Part shown: piece after piece, positions 28,501 through 35,249 of the stretch
Numbering within the stretch: the first letter of the stretch is position 1
Layout: each line of letters starts with the position of its first letter
Source: an uncultured Eubacterium sp.
Lineage (GTDB): Bacteria > Bacillota > Clostridia > Lachnospirales > Lachnospiraceae
Length of the DNA stretch: 64,000 bases
NCBI GenBank assembly: GCA_948470065.1
Contig: CAOKNO010000005.1
Location: 1 to 64,000 of the forward strand
Direction of reading: 5' to 3'
Notes under the pieces: generated by a model
Told to the model about the DNA's origin: nothing
The model's input: only the letters and a program-made list of their open reading frames with translations
Database searches by the model: none
Position numbers and translations under genes: made by a program

Positions 28501-28788
28501 CAAGCCTGCCTGCCCGCCTAACGTGGGCAGTACGCTGTCCGGCTTTTCCTTTTGGATAATCTGCTCCAACACCTTTCCCGTCAGCGGCTCAATATAGACC
28601 TGGTCTGCGATTTCCTTATCCGTCATAATCGTCGCCGGGTTGGAATTGACAAGGACGACCTCCACCCCCTCTTCCTTCAGAGAACGGCAGGCTTGCGTCC
28701 CAGCGTAGTCAAATTCCGCCGCCTGCCCAATCACAATTGGCCCCGAGCCAATCACTAATACTTTCTGGATATCTGGATGTTTTGGCAT
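25579..28788 (-). CDS. carB: Carbamoyl phosphate synthase large subunit
   Basis: This 1069-residue enzyme makes carbamoyl phosphate from ammonia (supplied by CarA), bicarbonate and two ATP, for pyrimidine and arginine synthesis. Two homologous ATP-grasp halves are visible (GSGPIVIGQAAEFDYAG near the N-terminus and GSGPIRIGQGIEFDYCSVH in the middle), followed by the C-terminal MGS-type regulatory domain where UMP or ornithine binds in other species. Its ATG shares a base with the carA stop (TAATG). The length is normal. Confidence 0.98.
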   Translation of the reverse strand: MPKHPDIQKVLVIGSGPIVIGQAAEFDYAGTQACRSLKEEGVEVVLVNSNPATIMTDKEIADQVYIEPLTGKVLEQIIQKEKPDSVLPTLGGQAGLNLGMELAESGFLDAHGVKLIGTTAETIFKAEDRQAFKDTMERIGEPCAPSLVVHNVEDGIAFTNTIGYPVVLRPAYTLGGSGGGIAHNETELIEILKNGLRLSRVGEVLVERCIAGWKEIEYEVMRDAAGNCITVCNMENIDPVGVHTGDSIVVAPSQTLGDKEYQMLRASALNIISELGITGGCNVQYALHPTSFEYCVIEVNPRVSRSSALASKATGYPIAKVAAKIALGYTLDEIKNAITGKTYASFEPMLDYCVVKIPRLPFDKFITAKRSLTTQMKATGEVMSICTNFEGALMKAIRSLEQHVDSMMSYDFTGLSIEELEKKLQNVDDQRIWVIAEALRRGLPYEEIHAVTKIDPWFIDKIAILVEMEQRLQEEELTPGLLKEAKRMEFPDHVIASLTGKTEIEIRNMRKEHKILAAFKMVDTCAAEFAAETPYYYSCFGSENEAVATNGRKKVLVLGSGPIRIGQGIEFDYCSVHCTWAFAKEGYETIIVNNNPETVSTDFDIADKLYFEPLTPEDVESIVRLEQPDGAVVQFGGQTAIKLTESLMEMGVPILGTRAEDVDAAEDRELFDKILGQTKIPRAAGGTVFTAEEAKEVARRLGYPVLVRPSYVLGGQGMQIAYSDQEIEEFIGIINRIAQDHPILVDKYLQGKEIEVDAVCDGTDILIPGIMEHIERTGVHSGDSISVYPAPTISQEVKGKIVEYTRRLAQALHVVGLINIQFIAMEEEVYVIEVNPRSSRTVPYISKVTGIPIVDLAARVIMGRTLREMGYPTGLAKEAEYVAVKMPVFSFEKLRGAEISLGPEMKSTGECLGIGKTFDEALYKAFLGAGVQLPKYKQMIMTVKDADKPEAVDVAKRFAALGYKIYATRSTAKYLQNHGVEARRINKISQESPNVMDLILGHKIDLVIDTPTQGRDKSRDGFLIRRNAIETGVYCITAMDTANALARSLEHAEVDGKLELVDIAKVKNL

Positions 28789-29858
28789 TATACATTCCCT
28801 CCCATCATCTCAAGAAACCGATCAAACAAGTAACCGCTGTCCAAAGGCCCCGGGCTTGCTTCGGGGTGGAACTGCACCGTAAACACAGGTTTTTCCTTGT
28901 AGCGCAGCCCTTCGTTCGTACCATCGTTCACATTCACAAAAGCCGGGGCTGCAACTGCCTGGCTGATCGTCTTATCATCGACCACGTAGCCATGGTTCTG
29001 GGAAGAGATGTACACCCTCCCTGTTTCTAGATCCTTTACCGGATGGTTGCCGCCCCGGTGCCCATACTTCATCTTATACGTATCCGCGCCGTTTGCAAGC
29101 GCCATAAGCTGATGTCCCAGGCAGATGGCAAAGATTGGGACGCCAGACGCATATAACTCCTTTATTTCCTTGATGATCCCCTGGCATTCCTTGGGATCCC
29201 CAGGCCCGTTGCTTAACATTATCCCGTCGGGATGCGGCGCCAGGATTTCCTGCGCAGGCGTGTACGCCGGATAGACCGATACCTCGCATCCCCTGTCCTG
29301 CAAGGATTTGGCAATGTTTTTCTTCGCGCCTAAATCCAATAGGGCAACCTTTTTCTTTTTGCCTTTTAAGACGTAGCGTCCAGGACACGTTACCTTCCCT
29401 ACAACGTCCCCCGTGGTATAGGCTTTCAGCCTTGGGATAAGTTCTTCGATCGGTTGACTCCCGTTGGTTGTAATCATACCGTTCATCGTACCCTTTTCGC
29501 GTAGGATCTTCGTCAAAGCCCTGGTATCGACCCCTGCAACTCCAGGAATGTCATGCTCCTTCAAAAAATCCTGGATCGTCCCTTTGCAGCGGAAGTTGCT
29601 CGGATTCCTGGACAATTCCCTTACAATATACCCATCCACCCAAGGCCTTTCGGATTCCATATCGGGGGTAATCCCATAATTTCCAATCAATGGGTATGTC
29701 ATAACCACAGCCTGCCCCGCATAAGAAGGATCTGTCAAAACCTCAAGATATCCCGTCATAGAAGTGTTAAAGACAATCTCACAGACCACCTCCCGCGCAG
29801 AACCGATGCTTGTACCTTCAAATATTGTACCGTCTTCGAGTATTAGAAATGCTTTCAT
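28788..29858 (-). CDS. carA: Carbamoyl phosphate synthase small subunit
   Basis: This 356-residue glutaminase subunit delivers ammonia to CarB. The N-terminal CarA domain (LEDGTIFEGTSIGS) is followed by a class I amidotransferase domain with the nucleophile in FAICLGHQLMAL and the His/Glu in VQFHPEASPGP. Its ATG overlaps by four bases (ATGA) with the stop of a 42-codon upstream ORF, so carA is likely coupled to translation of that leader. Confidence 0.98.
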   Translation of the reverse strand: MKAFLILEDGTIFEGTSIGSAREVVCEIVFNTSMTGYLEVLTDPSYAGQAVVMTYPLIGNYGITPDMESERPWVDGYIVRELSRNPSNFRCKGTIQDFLKEHDIPGVAGVDTRALTKILREKGTMNGMITTNGSQPIEELIPRLKAYTTGDVVGKVTCPGRYVLKGKKKKVALLDLGAKKNIAKSLQDRGCEVSVYPAYTPAQEILAPHPDGIMLSNGPGDPKECQGIIKEIKELYASGVPIFAICLGHQLMALANGADTYKMKYGHRGGNHPVKDLETGRVYISSQNHGYVVDDKTISQAVAAPAFVNVNDGTNEGLRYKEKPVFTVQFHPEASPGPLDSGYLFDRFLEMMGGNV

Positions 29859-29983
29859 TGATTTACCGCCCTTTCTGCATACCTGATTTTTGGCAAAAAA
29901 AAAGAGTCAATTGCGCCATTGCATTCTTTTTTAAGGATGGCTGCGTATAAAACCGCAGCCAGTGTTCCATCTTCACTTTTCAT
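29855..29983 (-). CDS. Putative 42-residue leader ORF coupled to carA
   Basis: This ORF starts at ATG 29983, about 18 bases after the promoter -10 box, and ends in a TGA that overlaps the carA ATG. It encodes MKSEDGTLAAVLYAA at the start and ERAVNQ at the end. Its coding sequence passes through a GC hairpin and then a run of nine T, which it reads as Ser-Phe-Phe-Leu. This resembles the Escherichia coli pyrBI leader (44 codons), where UTP-dependent RNA polymerase pausing at U tracts lets the ribosome suppress a terminator. No PyrR-type anti-antiterminator is obvious. The ribosome site is weak. Confidence 0.5.
   Translation of the reverse strand: MKSEDGTLAAVLYAAILKKECNGAIDSFFLPKIRYAERAVNQ
29895..29960 (-). 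promoter_or_regulatory. Attenuator-like structure in carA leader
   Basis: On the minus strand a 7-bp stem (GGCTGCG/CGCAGCC, plus-strand 29939-29945 and 29954-29960) comes first. It is followed by an A/U hairpin (AAAAAAGA pairing with TCTTTTTT around an inner CAAT/ATTG stem), whose 3' side is a nine-T tract at 29895-29903. The whole structure lies inside the leader ORF, as expected for translation-coupled attenuation. Confidence 0.5.
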
Positions 29984-30006
29984 TTGTACCACGCTAAATT
30001 GTTATG

Positions 30007-30035
30007 ATTCTACCATAGAACATTTGGTTTTTCAA
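30007..30035 (-). promoter_or_regulatory. Promoter of carAB
   Basis: On the minus strand TTGAAA, 17 bases, then TAGAAT. The predicted transcript start is a few bases before the leader ORF. Confidence 0.7.
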
Positions 30036-30066
30036 TCCTATTTTACCAAAGCGTTACAAAAACTTG

Positions 30067-30780
30067 TCAATCCCTCGACTCAATCACAAGCAGCGCCCCT
30101 TCCCGGAAGCGTATTTCTGCCTGTTCGGCTACGATTTCATTGCTGACGCCCAGGGAGTGGTAGCATTCCAAATCAGCGTCCTCTAACGGGTATTTCAGCC
30201 CTTTCAGCGTAAGGCCACGGACGATTGGCGTAAACGGCAGCAATGACACATAATCCCCATACTGCTCTTTCCGCTCTAATACCAGTTCCCGATCCACCAT
30301 GCGGATCCGGTTATGCGGATCCACCATAATACAGGAAACGCCCTGTTCCATCGCCATACCCAGCAAATGCACATTGCCAAGCACATGGTCAAGCCGTGTC
30401 CCTGTCGCGCCCAGCAGATGGATGGCATCGCACCCTTGGCCTATCGCCGTTCGGATTGCAAGTTCCGTATCCGTTTCATCCTTTTCCGGCTGGAACTTTA
30501 AGATCACTGGCATACTCTCTTGGGTATAAAGCGGAGATCCGCCCGATCCCTCCGCCTGAATCGCAGGCTCTGCCATTTCTTTGGGCTGGGAAAACGGCTC
30601 CAGGCTTCCAGGCGCTGCCGAGTCAAAATCCCCGACAATATAATCTGGCATACCGCCGTTGCGGACAAAAAACCCAATCCCTGCGTCTGCTGCAATCACA
30701 AGATCAAATCTATGCGTTTCCATATATGCCGCCGCAAAATCATCGTCTAAATGCCCGCCGCTGATAATCAATGCCTGCAA
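30067..30780 (-). CDS. thiN: Thiamine diphosphokinase
   Basis: This 237-residue enzyme transfers pyrophosphate from ATP to thiamine, making thiamine diphosphate. The motifs VIAADAGIGFFVRNG, DYIVGDFDS and GATGTRLDHVLGN are those of the family. I chose the TTG at 30780 because AAGGAGG stands nine bases before it and the protein then opens directly with the first beta strand (QALIISGG). It is the last gene of the large housekeeping unit that begins at murE or priA, directly after rpe. Confidence 0.92.
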   Translation of the reverse strand: MQALIISGGHLDDDFAAAYMETHRFDLVIAADAGIGFFVRNGGMPDYIVGDFDSAAPGSLEPFSQPKEMAEPAIQAEGSGGSPLYTQESMPVILKFQPEKDETDTELAIRTAIGQGCDAIHLLGATGTRLDHVLGNVHLLGMAMEQGVSCIMVDPHNRIRMVDRELVLERKEQYGDYVSLLPFTPIVRGLTLKGLKYPLEDADLECYHSLGVSNEIVAEQAEIRFREGALLVIESRD

Positions 30781-30808
30781 CGTGCCCCACCTCCTTTTGT
30801 CACCCTGA

Positions 30809-31459
30809 TTATTCCATAGCCTCCAAAAATGCCTTGACATTCCCTGTAATGTCCCCGCGGAATACTGCGCTGCCTGCCACAATGACATTCGCCCCAGCGT
30901 CTAGTATTTCCCCAAGGTTAGACAGCGTTACCCCGCCGTCCACTTCGATATCCGTATCCAGCCCTCTCTCCTGTATCATACGGCGAAGCTTGCGGATCTT
31001 CTCCAGGGAATAGCGGATAAATTTCTGCCCTCCGTGTCCTGGGTTCACCGCCATTACCAGTACCATGTCCAGCTTCGGGAGCACATACTCCAAAACGCCA
31101 ACCTCTGTGGCGGGGTTTAAAGCGACGCAAGCCCGCACGCCAAACTCCCGGATCTCTTCAATCGTCCTGTCCAGATGGACGCAGCTTTCTGCATGTATAG
31201 TAATCATGTCTGCACCGCAAGCAACAAATTCTTTCAGATAACGCGACGGTTCCTTCACCATCAGATGTACGTCAAACGGCCGCTTTGTACAAGGACGTAT
31301 CGTCCGGATCACCGGCATCCCAAAGGAAATACTCGGGACAAACGCCCCGTCCATCACGTCAATATGTACATAATGTGCCCCCGCAGCGTCCAAGGATTTT
31401 ATCTGTTCCCCCAAACACGAAAAATCCGCGGATAAGATTGATGGCGCCAAATAATTCAT
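30809..31459 (-). CDS. rpe: Ribulose-phosphate 3-epimerase
   Basis: This 216-residue TIM barrel interconverts ribulose 5-phosphate and xylulose 5-phosphate in the pentose phosphate pathway. Catalytic and metal-binding segments are visible: APSILSADF, HIDVMDGAFVP, MAVNPGHGGQKF, EVDGGVTLSN. GGAGG precedes the ATG. It lies between rsgA and thiN, the usual order in Firmicutes. Confidence 0.97.
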   Translation of the reverse strand: MNYLAPSILSADFSCLGEQIKSLDAAGAHYVHIDVMDGAFVPSISFGMPVIRTIRPCTKRPFDVHLMVKEPSRYLKEFVACGADMITIHAESCVHLDRTIEEIREFGVRACVALNPATEVGVLEYVLPKLDMVLVMAVNPGHGGQKFIRYSLEKIRKLRRMIQERGLDTDIEVDGGVTLSNLGEILDAGANVIVAGSAVFRGDITGNVKAFLEAME

Positions 31460-31547
31460 TTTTGCCCTACCTCCATACTATCATTTTCTCTTCCTTCTCC
31501 ACCCTTAACAACCTGTATCTGGTATATTACAACTGCGGAATCATTCC

Positions 31548-32426
31548 TCAGTATTTTTTCCTTTGTTTCAGTTCCTCATACAACCGTATATAATCCTCAT
31601 ACCGCACCGGGCTGATCTCCCCATCCAAAAGCGCCTGCTTCACCCCACAGCCTGGCTCGTGGATATGGCTGCAGCCCAAAAACCTGCAAGAAGGATCATA
31701 TTCCTGAAATTCCCGGAAATAATCTTTTAACTCTTCTGCTTCCATCCCCATCAGATACATAGAACTGAATCCTGGCGTATCCATAATATAAGCCTGTCCC
31801 TCAATATGGATCAGCTGGGAATGGCGCGTGGTATGCTTCCCCCTGGCAATCTTCTCACTGATCGCCCCTGTTTCCATACCGGCCTCGGGCTGGATCAAAT
31901 TAATCAACGAAGACTTCCCCACGCCAGAAGGCCCTGCCACGGCAGTTGTCTTGCCTTCCAAAATATCCTGTATTTCCCGGATGCCCTCACGTTGGGCTGC
32001 GCTTGCAAACAGCAGGCGGTAACCGCTCGCACGGTAAATATCTGCAAGCTGCCCTAGTTCCTCTTCTGTAACCAGATCTTTCTTATTGAAGCAGATGGCC
32101 GTTTCCACTTGCTGCGATTCCATCATCACCAGGAAACGGTCTAACAAGTTAAAATTCGGCTTCGGCTTATCGGCCGCAAAGATAACGAGCGCCTGGTCGA
32201 TATTGGCGACTGCTGGGCGGATCAGCTCATTGCCCCTAGGGGCAATCTTTACGATATTGCCCTCTCTGTCCTCCATACAGATCACGTCAATCTCCACATT
32301 ATCCCCTACCAGGGGCTTCTTCTTCTCTTTGCGGAAAATCCCTTTCGCTTTGCATTCAAAGACTCCCGCCCCTGCCACATGGACATAGTAGAAGCCCGCA
32401 ATCCCTTTTATAATCTTCCCTTGCAT
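31548..32426 (-). CDS. rsgA: Ribosome small-subunit GTPase RsgA
   Basis: This is a circularly permuted GTPase that helps the 30S subunit mature. About 292 residues from the ATG at 32426, with an N-terminal OB fold, then G4 (FNKKD), G1 (GPSGVGKSS), G3 (DTPGF), and a C-terminal zinc module (CRFLGCSHIHEPGC). A longer frame from 32627 overlaps prkC and lacks family similarity. The gene starts 10 bases after prkC, as in many Gram-positive genomes. Confidence 0.95.
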   Translation of the reverse strand: MQGKIIKGIAGFYYVHVAGAGVFECKAKGIFRKEKKKPLVGDNVEIDVICMEDREGNIVKIAPRGNELIRPAVANIDQALVIFAADKPKPNFNLLDRFLVMMESQQVETAICFNKKDLVTEEELGQLADIYRASGYRLLFASAAQREGIREIQDILEGKTTAVAGPSGVGKSSLINLIQPEAGMETGAISEKIARGKHTTRHSQLIHIEGQAYIMDTPGFSSMYLMGMEAEELKDYFREFQEYDPSCRFLGCSHIHEPGCGVKQALLDGEISPVRYEDYIRLYEELKQRKKY

Positions 32427-32436
32427 ATCACGCTTC

Positions 32437-34512
32437 CTAATCCTGGGTAAACGGAACGTTCCCAATGGTCTGCTGGGTCTTCTGGTTAATGATCGCCCCA
32501 TCCTCATCCTCGTAGCTCCACTCCCAGTCAATGACAAAATATCCTTCGCTTGCGCCTTCAATATTGCCCTGGCTGATTGGGAAAGGAAATTGTGTTGCGG
32601 TCCAGCTACCGATGACTTCATCCCCATTCATCTTAAATAAGACAATATCCGCACGGACGCTGACGGCGTCTTCCGGGATTTCCTCCAACACCTCAATGTT
32701 ATAATCGACAAGGGAGTACGTCGTAATCCGTTTCCCAAGGCTGACCAATAGGTTCACCGTAGTACCGCGTTCTACCAGCTTGCCTTCTTCAATGCTCTGG
32801 CTGATTACATGCCCTTGCGGGATCTCGTCGTGGTAATCTGAATCGACGTTGACACCAAGCCCCAATGCGGCCAGTTCGTCTTTTGCCTGTGATTCCGGCT
32901 TATTCAACACATTGATCATCTGGACAGGCTGTACGCCGCGGCTTAGCATCACATGGATGGTTTCCCCTTTCTTGGCCTTTGTCCCGACGTCCGGGGTTTG
33001 GCGGATAACCTGTTCATTCGGCACAGTGTCGTTGTATTCGTAATCGAAGCTTGCCACAAAACCTTCCTGCACAATCCGGGCCTCTGCCGACACGCGATCC
33101 AGCCCTCTTACATCCGGAATCGGGAACTCCCCAACGCCTGAACTGATCACCACCTCAATCGTCGTATTCTTCTCAAGCATCGTACCTTTCTCTTGGCTTT
33201 GGGAAATAATACGCCCCTTCTCGTATTCCTCTGAAGATTCTTCCCCGCCCCTATCAATGCCTAGGCTTATCGCATTCAGCGCCTTCCTGGCCTCTTCAAA
33301 CGTCATATTCCGTACATCAATCATTTCTACCTTATCGGATTCTTCCTCTTCCTGTACCGTCTGGTCTAGCGGCTCTTTGGGTTCTTCTTCTCGGCTTCCC
33401 CCGAACTTAAACAGCCCGAAAAAGCTTCCCCCGATATACGCAATGATGATTACGATAATGATGGCCGCTACAATCCCCATAATTGTGACTGCCTTTTCCA
33501 TTTTGGGGTTTAAAAACCCGTCGTCTTCCTCATCCTCGTCCTCATCGTCTGTATCCTCTGGTTCTTCCTCCTCTTTCTTCTGCCTTACATACATATCCCT
33601 AGCCTGGTTCTTAATCGTTTCGACTTCTTCCTGCTTCACGACCTTGGTATCCTGTTTCTGCCCTAAGGGCACCATAACAACAAAATCCTCGTCCGGGCTG
33701 ATCAATGATTTTTTCAGATCCAGCAGCATATCCCCGATACTGCCATAACGGCGGTCTGGGCTTTTCTGGGTACATTTCAAGATAATCTTTTCCATACTGA
33801 TGGGAAGGTTCGGCGCATAGGCGCTCGGCACAATCATCTCCTCTTGCAGATGCTGGATCGCGATCGCCACCGTAGATTCCCCATCAAACGGCACGCGTCC
33901 TGTCACCATCTCATACATTACAATCCCAAGGGAATAAATATCGCTTTTTCCATCGACAAACCCATTCCTGGCCTGCTCTGGGGAAGAATAATGGACAGAT
34001 CCCATAACGTCTGCATTGATGGTATTGGAATTTGCCACCCTTGCAATCCCAAAATCTGTTACTTTTACTTTCCCCTCTGTGGAAATGATAATATTCTGCG
34101 GTTTAATATCCCTATGGATGATATGCTTGTTGTGGGCGGCCTCAATCCCTCTGCCAACCTGGATCGCAATGCTGACCGCCTCTTTAAAGGAAAGCTGCCC
34201 TTTTTTGGCAATATAGCTTTTTAACGTAATCCCTTCCACATATTCCATCACAATATAGTGCATGGAATTTTCGCTCCCGACATCGTAGATATTTACGATA
34301 TTCGGATGCTCCAGGCCGGCTGCAGACTGGGCTTCGGTGCGGAACTTCGTTACAAAATTCACGTCTTCAGAAAATTCCTGCTTGAGTACCTTAATGCCTA
34401 CGAAGCGCCCAAGGACATGATCCTTGGCCTTATAGACTTCGGCCATCCCGCCTGTCCCCGCCCTTGCTACAATCTCATATCGATCCGCAATATAGGTTCC
34501 CTCTCTTAACAT
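32437..34512 (-). CDS. prkC: PASTA-domain Ser/Thr protein kinase
   Basis: This 691-residue membrane kinase senses cell-wall fragments and phosphorylates division, translation and wall proteins. The cytoplasmic kinase domain has the GAGGMAEVYKA loop, HRDIKPQN and DFGIARV. An acidic juxtamembrane linker leads to one membrane helix at about 345-368. Outside are three PASTA repeats (about 385-590) and an extra C-terminal beta domain of about 85 residues. It overlaps its phosphatase prpC by seven bases. The family is usually needed for growth-to-dormancy decisions and beta-lactam tolerance. Confidence 0.96.
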   Translation of the reverse strand: MLREGTYIADRYEIVARAGTGGMAEVYKAKDHVLGRFVGIKVLKQEFSEDVNFVTKFRTEAQSAAGLEHPNIVNIYDVGSENSMHYIVMEYVEGITLKSYIAKKGQLSFKEAVSIAIQVGRGIEAAHNKHIIHRDIKPQNIIISTEGKVKVTDFGIARVANSNTINADVMGSVHYSSPEQARNGFVDGKSDIYSLGIVMYEMVTGRVPFDGESTVAIAIQHLQEEMIVPSAYAPNLPISMEKIILKCTQKSPDRRYGSIGDMLLDLKKSLISPDEDFVVMVPLGQKQDTKVVKQEEVETIKNQARDMYVRQKKEEEEPEDTDDEDEDEEDDGFLNPKMEKAVTIMGIVAAIIIVIIIAYIGGSFFGLFKFGGSREEEPKEPLDQTVQEEEESDKVEMIDVRNMTFEEARKALNAISLGIDRGGEESSEEYEKGRIISQSQEKGTMLEKNTTIEVVISSGVGEFPIPDVRGLDRVSAEARIVQEGFVASFDYEYNDTVPNEQVIRQTPDVGTKAKKGETIHVMLSRGVQPVQMINVLNKPESQAKDELAALGLGVNVDSDYHDEIPQGHVISQSIEEGKLVERGTTVNLLVSLGKRITTYSLVDYNIEVLEEIPEDAVSVRADIVLFKMNGDEVIGSWTATQFPFPISQGNIEGASEGYFVIDWEWSYEDEDGAIINQKTQQTIGNVPFTQD

Positions 34513-35249
34513 AGTTTCACCTCACCTGCAAATGGTTCTGTCAAAATTACTGTAATATTATCATTTCCCCCATACGCATTGGCCGTATCGACCAGATTCC
34601 CAACCGCTTCGTCCAAATCCTGCCTGTCCTTCAGCGTCTGGAAGATCTCACAATCCTCCACCATATCAGTCAGCCCATCGGAACACATTAAAATCTGATC
34701 GCCTGCCTTTAATTCTATTTCGAAGAAATCAATTTCTACCCCTTGCCTTCCGCCGACCGCACGCGTAATGATATTGCGATCTGGATGGCTCCTGGCATTC
34801 TCAGGCGATATCTGCCCGCGGCGTACCATCTCTTGTACAAACGAATGGTCCTTCGTCACCTGCAAGAACGCATCCCCTGCAATATAAAGGCGGCTGTCGC
34901 CCACGTTCGCCACATACAGTTCATTCCCAAACACGGTTGCAGCTACAACCGTAGTCCCCATCCCTTCCAAATCAATGTCTGTCTGCGACTTCTCTAAAAT
35001 TGCCTGGTTCGCCTGCTGGATTGCTGTCTGCAGGATCGCAATGGGGGAATGATCGCTGCTGCCCATAACAGAGCGCACAATGGTTTCGACCGTATACCTG
35101 GACGCATAGTCCCCAGCGTTGTGGCCGCCCATGCCATCCGCTAAAATCAACAGGTTTGGAAGCTTTCCAACTGGTGTTTCGGAGGTATATACATAATCCT
35201 GGTTCATCCGCCGCCTTCTCCCAGTATCTGTCTTGGATACCATCTTCAT
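34506..35249 (-). CDS. prpC: PP2C-type protein phosphatase
   Basis: This 247-residue metal-dependent phosphatase reverses phosphorylation by the adjacent kinase. Metal-binding motifs are present: RRMNQDY, ILADGMGGHNAGDYAS, VGDSRLY, LMCSDGLTD and GGNDNITVIL. The ATG at 35249 overlaps the TGA of the RsmB-RlmN gene (ATGA), so it is likely coupled. An alternative start three codons upstream is less likely. Confidence 0.96.
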   Translation of the reverse strand: MKMVSKTDTGRRRRMNQDYVYTSETPVGKLPNLLILADGMGGHNAGDYASRYTVETIVRSVMGSSDHSPIAILQTAIQQANQAILEKSQTDIDLEGMGTTVVAATVFGNELYVANVGDSRLYIAGDAFLQVTKDHSFVQEMVRRGQISPENARSHPDRNIITRAVGGRQGVEIDFFEIELKAGDQILMCSDGLTDMVEDCEIFQTLKDRQDLDEAVGNLVDTANAYGGNDNITVILTEPFAGEVKLC

